Positions 6,763 through 10,502 of a stretch of 10,502 bases of DNA are shown piece after piece. The stretch lies in NCBI GenBank assembly GCA_905198825.1, contig CAJKEF010000024.1:1-10502 (forward strand). Direction: 5' to 3'. Within the stretch, counting starts at the first letter, position 1, and every line of letters starts with the position of its first letter. The notes beneath the pieces are model-generated. The model was not told where the DNA came from, ran no database searches, and was given only the letters and a program-made list of their open reading frames with translations. The position numbers were made by a program, and so were the translations under genes. The DNA is from an uncultured Collinsella sp. (lineage in GTDB: Bacteria; Actinomycetota; Coriobacteriia; Coriobacteriales; Coriobacteriaceae).

Positions 6763-8785
6763 GCGCGGTCTCCTCTTCGATCTGGGTGGAAAGCTCGAGC
6801 CATTCGTCCTCGAGCTTGGGCAGCTCTTGCTTAAGGCCGTTATATTCCCCCAGCGCGGCGTTGAACTTGTCCTGATCGGCATAAAGCTCTTCGCTGGCCA
6901 TCAATTCCATAAGCTCGTCATAGCGGGCGCGCTTTTTGTCGAGCTCCGTCTCGATCTTCTTGAGCTGGTTGCGCACGCCCTTGAGCTTTTTGTTGAGCGC
7001 GGCGCGGGCCTGGGCCTCGGCGCGCTTTTGCTCCTTGGTCTTTTTGCCCTCGGCAGGCTTGGGAGCCGCGGCTGGGCTGCTGGCCTGGGCGGCGTTGGCG
7101 GGCTTAGTGCTCTTGCTTGCCGCCGGCGCGCTCTCCCCTGCCGCTTCAGCGGCGGCGCGGGCAGCGAGGTCCTCGCGTTTGAAGAGGTAGTAGTCGTAGT
7201 CGCCATCGTAGACCGTGACCTTGCCGTCGCGGATGTCGATGATGCGGTTGGCCACAGCGCGCACCAGGTGCTCGTCGTGGCTGATCAGCACGATGGTGCC
7301 GGGGAAGTTTTGCAGGGCGTTTTCGAGCATGTCTACCGAGTCGATATCCAGGTGGTTGGTGGGCTCGTCCAGGCACAGGAGCGCCTCGGGCGCCACGAGC
7401 ATCTTGGCCAGGGCCAAACGCGCCTTTTCGCCGCCGGAGAGCACGCGGACCTGCTTTTCAATTGCATCGTTGTCGCTAAACAGGAAGGCGCCCAGCAGGC
7501 TACGCTGCTGCGGCACGGTCCACTTGGGCGTGACGGTGTCGATCTCTTGCAAGACGGTGTTGGACTCGGTCATGCCCTCGAGCGCATGCTGGGCATAGTA
7601 GGCGATGCCCACGTTGGTACCCAGGTCGCGCGTGCCGGTAGTGGGCGGCTCCAGGCCGGCGAGGATCTTCATGAGGGTGGACTTGCCGGCGCCGTTGGGG
7701 CCGACGAGCGCCACATGCTCGCCGCGGTAGAGCTTGAGGTCGATATCGCTGTAGATGTGCTTGTTGCCGTAGGACTTGGACACGCCCTCCAGGCCCACGA
7801 CCATGTCGCCCGAGCGCGGCGGGTCGGGGAACTTAAAGTCAATGTGCTTGTGGCCCTCGGGCAGGATGACGAGCTCCTTTTTGATCTGCTCGATCTTGCG
7901 GATGCGCTCCTGCGCCTGGGCGGCCTTAGTGGGCTTATAGCGGAACTTATCGACGAAGACCTGCATGTGGGCGATGTCTCGTTCCTGGGCGGCGCGCTTG
8001 GCTCGCATCTGCTCCAGGTTGTCCTCGCGCTGCTTGAGGTAGCTGCTGTAGTTGCCGGTGTAGGTGGTCACGCGGCGGTTTTCGAGCGCGGCGACGTGGT
8101 CGACGCAGGCGTCCATGAAGGCGCGGTCGTGACTGACGATGAGGACGGCGCCGTCGTAGTTGGCGATAAAGCCGCGCAGCCACTGGACGCTTTCGAGATC
8201 CAGGTGGTTGGTAGGCTCGTCTAGAAGCAGCAAGTCGGGATGGCGCAGGAAGAGCTTGGCGAGCGCGATGCGCATCTGCCAGCCGCCCGAGAACTCGGAG
8301 CACGGGCGTTCAAAGTCGGTGACTTTAAAGCCCAGGCCAGACAGGATCTTACGGGCGTTGCTCTCGAGCTCGTAGCCGCCCAGATGCTCAAAGAGGTCCT
8401 GGACCTGGCCGTACTCGTTAAGGAGTGCGTCGACGTCCTTGCCCTGCTCGGAGAGCTCGGTGATCTGGGCCTGCAGCTCGTTGGCGCGCTCGCCCATGCG
8501 GCGAATTTCCTTGGCGGCCGCCATGACCTCGGCAAGGATGGTGGTGTCCTTGTGCTCCAGGTTGGTTTCCTGCTCTAGGTAGCCTACCTGGCAGTCCTTT
8601 GCGTACTGGATCTGGCCGGCGTCGGGGCTGTCGATGCCCATGATGATCTTGAGCATGGTGGTTTTGCCGGCGCCGTTGGGTCCCACGAGCGCAAAACGCT
8701 CGCCGGGGTTGATCTGGAAGGACGCGCCACTAAAGAGGACGCGCGCGCCGAAGCTTTTTTCGATCTTGTCGACCAGGAGGATCAT
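6749..8785 (-). CDS. ABC-F family ATPase with coiled-coil C-terminal extension
   Basis: This 678-residue soluble protein has two ABC domains and no membrane segments, the mark of ABC-F proteins that act on ribosomes. Domain 1 has Walker A GPNGAGKTT (35-43), signature SGGW (166-169) and Walker B LLLLDE (185-190) followed by PTNHLD. Domain 2 has Walker A at 362-370, signature LSGGE (449-453) and Walker B LLCLDE (469-474), again with PTNHLD. The inter-domain linker with its long charged helices covers about 243-310. An Ala/Pro/Lys-rich spacer (about 541-580) leads to a C-terminal coiled coil (about 582-675), as in YdiF/Uup-type members. The family may relieve stalled ribosomes or protect against antibiotics; housekeeping context favours the former, but this is inference. 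The start has AAAGG upstream. No clear promoter is visible between the start and the tRNA terminator. Confidence 0.93.
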   Translation of the reverse strand: MILLVDKIEKSFGARVLFSGASFQINPGERFALVGPNGAGKTTMLKIIMGIDSPDAGQIQYAKDCQVGYLEQETNLEHKDTTILAEVMAAAKEIRRMGERANELQAQITELSEQGKDVDALLNEYGQVQDLFEHLGGYELESNARKILSGLGFKVTDFERPCSEFSGGWQMRIALAKLFLRHPDLLLLDEPTNHLDLESVQWLRGFIANYDGAVLIVSHDRAFMDACVDHVAALENRRVTTYTGNYSSYLKQREDNLEQMRAKRAAQERDIAHMQVFVDKFRYKPTKAAQAQERIRKIEQIKKELVILPEGHKHIDFKFPDPPRSGDMVVGLEGVSKSYGNKHIYSDIDLKLYRGEHVALVGPNGAGKSTLMKILAGLEPPTTGTRDLGTNVGIAYYAQHALEGMTESNTVLQEIDTVTPKWTVPQQRSLLGAFLFSDNDAIEKQVRVLSGGEKARLALAKMLVAPEALLCLDEPTNHLDIDSVDMLENALQNFPGTIVLISHDEHLVRAVANRIIDIRDGKVTVYDGDYDYYLFKREDLAARAAAEAAGESAPAASKSTKPANAAQASSPAAAPKPAEGKKTKEQKRAEAQARAALNKKLKGVRNQLKKIETELDKKRARYDELMELMASEELYADQDKFNAALGEYNGLKQELPKLEDEWLELSTQIEEETARELS
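6770..6776 (-). promoter_or_regulatory. Ribosome binding site fixing the GTG start of the small membrane protein
   Basis: AGAGGAG lies seven bases before the GTG at 6762, within the final codons of the ABC-F gene. No similarly placed site exists for the upstream start at 6882. Confidence 0.75.
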
Positions 8786-8816
8786 GGTGCCGCCTTTGAC
8801 CTTGTGTTCCTATATG

Positions 8817-8844
8817 AAAAAAGGCCCCAACTTGCGTTGGAGCC
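8817..8844 (-). terminator. Intrinsic terminator after tRNA-Ala
   Basis: On the minus strand a nine-pair stem (GGCTCCAAC with GTTGGGGCC, one G-U pair) closes a GCAA tetraloop and runs straight into six T residues. It lies 16 bases beyond the tRNA 3' end. It should end tRNA transcription before the ABC-F gene, unless read-through occurs. On the plus strand no T run follows the stem, so it acts one way. Confidence 0.9.
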
Positions 8845-8860
8845 TCATTCAATGCTCGGG

Positions 8861-8933
8861 TGGAGACGAGGGGGATCGAACCCCTGACCTCTTGACTGCC
8901 AGTCAAGCGCTCTCCCAGCTGAGCTACGCCCCC
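8861..8933 (-). tRNA. tRNA-Ala (anticodon GGC)
   Basis: The 73-base minus-strand sequence folds into a complete cloverleaf. The acceptor stem GGGGGCG pairs with CGTCTCC (two G-U pairs). The D-arm is GCTC/GAGC with GG in the loop. The anticodon stem CTTGA/TCAAG closes the loop CTGGCAG, giving anticodon GGC for the alanine codon GCC. A five-base variable loop and T-arm AGGGG/CCCCT with loop TTCGATC complete it. After discriminator A73 the DNA reads CCC, so the terminal CCA is not encoded and must be added by the CCA-adding enzyme. It has its own promoter and terminator. Confidence 0.97.
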
Positions 8934-8945
8934 GTGCGAAGAAGT

Positions 8946-8974
8946 ACTATACGGGAACTCGGACGGCGATGCAA
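8946..8974 (-). promoter_or_regulatory. Sigma-70-type promoter of tRNA-Ala
   Basis: On the minus strand the -35 box TTGCAT (8969-8974) and the -10 box TATAGT (8946-8951) are separated by exactly 17 bases. Each box matches the housekeeping consensus at four or more of six positions. The tRNA starts 12 bases after the -10 box, a sensible short leader. An AT-rich run just upstream (8979-8996) could act as an UP-like element. Confidence 0.8.
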
Positions 8975-9426
8975 GGACAATTTTGGAAAAACTTTCCGGA
9001 GGCGCGGGCGCCGCTGGGACGAGAGCGCGGCGCGGACTCGAGGGCAAGGGACCCGCGATGCCGGATCCGGCCCGCGGGGCGCGCCCAGGGCATCTCGGGT
9101 TCCGCCGCTCGCCGGTTTTCGCTTCCACCCCACGGGCCGCCATCCGCCCAACGACCATCCCGCCGGCGCCGGGCCCATTATCGGGGCCAATCGCGCTCCC
9201 GCCGACCCGGCGATTTCAAAACCATGCCGGTTTACGGGGCCAGGCCGGGAACCCCCTAGCATGCCGTAATCGGTAAAATCAAAACCGCAGGTAGACGACT
9301 TGCGCATTCAGCGAAATGCAGGGTATGGACGGCCGGTCCGGGTCCAGCCCCGTAATCCGGCGTAGTTTTGAAATGATACTAATTCACTAGCAGGAAAACT
9401 AGGTCGTTCTAGCGCCTTGTTGCCGG
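8975..9426. other. Non-coding spacer with GC-rich block
   Basis: I find no convincing gene here. Bases from about 8997 to 9212 are extremely GC-rich, so every frame is open by chance. The frames have neither a credible ribosome binding site nor recognisable motifs. This block contains three adjoining perfect palindromes: CCGGATCCGG (9061-9070), CCCGCGGG (9071-9078) and GGGCGCGCCC (9077-9086), plus CCGGCGCCGG at 9163-9172. The inverted-repeat unit at 9213-9374 follows. The last 50 bases are AT-richer and hold three CTAG tetramers (9387, 9399, 9409). Two of them could form a weak five-pair hairpin followed by TTTT on the minus strand, a poor candidate terminator for the gene ending at 9427. Confidence 0.7.
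9213..9374. repeat. 162-base unit bounded by imperfect inverted repeats
   Basis: The left arm (9213-9240) and the reverse complement of the right arm (9347-9374) match at 25 of 28 bases. Both begin ATTTCAAAAC, share GCCGG in the middle and end TTACGGGGC. Weaker matching continues inward to about 9252 and 9335 (32 of 40 overall). The symmetry stops sharply at 9213 and 9374, and no target duplication is obvious. A third, partial copy of the end motif (TCAAAACCGCAGG) lies inside at 9279-9291, and a small hairpin (GCATT with AATGC) at 9304-9319. The unit could be a MITE-like insertion, a dispersed palindromic repeat or a structured RNA stem. The arms are seen directly; the interpretation is inference. 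Confidence 0.65.
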
Positions 9427-10502
9427 CTAATTTCCGAGTTCCAACCAGTTGCACAGAACATTTGCTCGCAGTCGCGTCTCGGCGCGCTTCATTGCCTCGG
9501 ATTTGGCTTTATATCGAATCCCCAAACGACTGCAGACGCTTTTGACTATGGCGTCTAGCTGTTTTTTGTCGTTAAGCATATCGCGGGTTACCAGGAACAC
9601 ATCGAAACCCATGCTCTGGAGCGCAGTCATGCGCTCCGCATCTTGGTCAAGTACCGCGCCTGACCCATGGATGACCTCACCTTGGATTTCGATAATTGCT
9701 GCCTTCATTAGGATTGGGTTTACAATCACGATGTCACCGTAGCAAACCTTTTGACCTGCGATGCTTTGGGCTTCCTCGGATAGAGGGGTTAAATCGTTGA
9801 GGTATACGTATCTGAATCCTGAACCACCTAGACGTCGAGAACGACTTAGAAGCAGGACCCCCGCGACCTCGAGTGGAGATGCAGCAATGCCGATAACCTG
9901 CTGAGCGGCATCATAAAACTGCTTTCCCCACATTTGACTTTTGACCTTTTCGGCGAATCGATGCAAGTCGCTCAGTTCGATGAGTGGCTTTCTCATCCAA
10001 AGCGAAGTACCTTTGAGTTTCGTAACCTCTCTTCCATCCTCGCGATTGTTCGTTTGGCCTTCATTTGCTAGGACCTTTACGGTTGTGCGGGCATAAACTC
10101 GTTTCCAAGGAATCTCGTCTTTGCCTTTTCCAAGTTCGAACAGATCCTGCGTGCTGGAATTGCGATTCTCCTTTAACGCGATTTTTAACTGCATTTCGAC
10201 AGCGGGGGTCGGCTCGAAAACAGAAAACCAGCCGCAAAGTTCGTACATAGCCAGTACGAGATCTATTTGGGACACAAAGCGTGTCATAGTAAATAACGTG
10301 TTAAGCGGATTGGTGACGCTAAAGCCTAAATGAGTGTCGGTTGTTGTGCCGGTATCCGAAGCCCCTTCCCAGCGAATAGTGGAGCGCAATCCCGAGTGGT
10401 GATTACAACAACCTGGCGAAGCAACAGCGATAATCGGGGTCTTGAGAACGTCGGTTACGAAAGGGGCTTGGGATAGAGCTCGCCAGCCGTCTTCGGAGTT
10501 GG
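9427..10502 (-). CDS. Uncharacterised protein with VSR/DUF559-like nuclease domain (5' end outside window)
   Basis: The frame is open from the right edge to TAG at 9427-9429, leaving 357 residues. The TTG at 10387-10389 is only an internal codon: 37 plausible residues precede it and no start is visible. The N-terminal half is not recognised, apart from an MYELCG segment (85-90) that I remember from uncharacterised Coriobacteriia proteins. The C-terminal part (about 208-312) follows the VSR/DUF559 pattern of the PD-(D/E)XK fold: SPLE (E211), CYGDIVI (D256), IIEIQGEVIH (E271, Q273, H278), D287-x2-R290, then LQSMGFDVFLVTRDML. The E-x-Q in place of E-x-K is a variant seen with other polar residues in this fold. 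A DNA-cleaving or defence role is possible but not shown. Codon use is less GC-biased than in the housekeeping genes, which suggests acquisition by transfer. Confidence 0.7.
   Translation of the reverse strand, partial: NSEDGWRALSQAPFVTDVLKTPIIAVASPGCCNHHSGLRSTIRWEGASDTGTTTDTHLGFSVTNPLNTLFTMTRFVSQIDLVLAMYELCGWFSVFEPTPAVEMQLKIALKENRNSSTQDLFELGKGKDEIPWKRVYARTTVKVLANEGQTNNREDGREVTKLKGTSLWMRKPLIELSDLHRFAEKVKSQMWGKQFYDAAQQVIGIAASPLEVAGVLLLSRSRRLGGSGFRYVYLNDLTPLSEEAQSIAGQKVCYGDIVIVNPILMKAAIIEIQGEVIHGSGAVLDQDAERMTALQSMGFDVFLVTRDMLNDKKQLDAIVKSVCSRLGIRYKAKSEAMKRAETRLRANVLCNWLELGN

Noticed and set aside
6590..8224. Plus-strand open frame of 544 codons
   Set aside because: It is the antisense shadow of the ABC-F gene, produced by its GC-rich third codon positions; composition is low-complexity Val/Leu/Gly/Asp.
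8730..9158. Minus-strand open frame of 142 codons across the tRNA
   Set aside because: It reads through the tRNA-Ala gene, its promoter and its terminator; its GGVAQLGERLTGS-like segment is the familiar false translation of a tRNA.
8634..9269. Plus-strand open frame of 211 codons
   Set aside because: It is antisense to the ABC-F start and the tRNA (GDRTPDLLTASQ is tRNA-derived) and then runs through the GC-rich spacer.
8924..9307. Minus-strand open frame of 127 codons covering the GC-rich block and the repeat
   Set aside because: It starts inside the repeat unit, ends in the tRNA, has no ribosome binding site and shows no domain; long open frames are expected by chance at this GC content. 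If the repeat occurs in many copies it may be annotated repeatedly as a hypothetical protein.
8861..9374. Integrated island at the tRNA-Ala 3' end
   Set aside because: Site-specific integrases use the tRNA 3' end, which here faces the ABC-F gene at 8861 with an intact terminator. The unusual DNA lies on the 5' side, no integrase is seen and no repeat of the tRNA 3' end occurs in the window.
8975..9426. CRISPR array or tandem repeat in the spacer
   Set aside because: The repeated motifs are inverted and diverged, with no regular direct repeats and spacers.

Overview
The window is GC-rich bacterial DNA that looks like an actinobacterium of the class Coriobacteriia, most likely Collinsella or a close relative. 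This assignment rests on remembered gene order, protein flavour and strong third-codon-position GC bias; no database search was run. Every gene I can support is on the minus strand, so transcription runs from high to low coordinates.

Positions 1-8785 form a compact housekeeping block. In transcription order it holds an ABC-F ATPase, a 98-residue membrane protein starting at GTG inside the ABC-F gene, an M50 site-2-type protease, scpA, scpB, an RluB-type pseudouridine synthase, cmk, plsC, ispH and a PDZ/radical-SAM protein of the DUF512 family that runs off the left edge. Gaps are mostly -14 to +11 bases with good ribosome binding sites, so translational coupling is likely. The two larger gaps are 84 bases (before scpA) and 67 bases (before cmk). 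The block combines chromosome segregation (ScpAB), ribosome work (RluB, ABC-F), CMP recycling (Cmk), phospholipid synthesis (PlsC) and isoprenoid synthesis (IspH). The one odd detail in the enzymes is that PlsC has Glu in place of the Asp of its HX4D motif.

Positions 8817-8974 hold a self-contained tRNA-Ala(GGC) unit on the minus strand: promoter (TTGCAT, 17 bases, TATAGT), tRNA, and a strong intrinsic terminator. The encoded 3' end lacks CCA.

Positions 8975-9426 carry no convincing gene. This stretch has a very GC-rich block (about 8997-9212) and then a 162-base unit (9213-9374) bounded by imperfect inverted repeats (25 of 28 bases match). That unit resembles a non-autonomous intergenic repeat or a MITE-like element.

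Positions 9427-10502 hold the C-terminal 357 residues of a gene that continues past the right edge. It is visibly less GC-rich than the housekeeping block. Its C-terminal part looks like a VSR/DUF559-type PD-(D/E)XK nuclease fold. It resembles a family of uncharacterised proteins that I remember as common in Coriobacteriia. This accessory gene and the inverted-repeat unit next to it are the parts most worth a second look.
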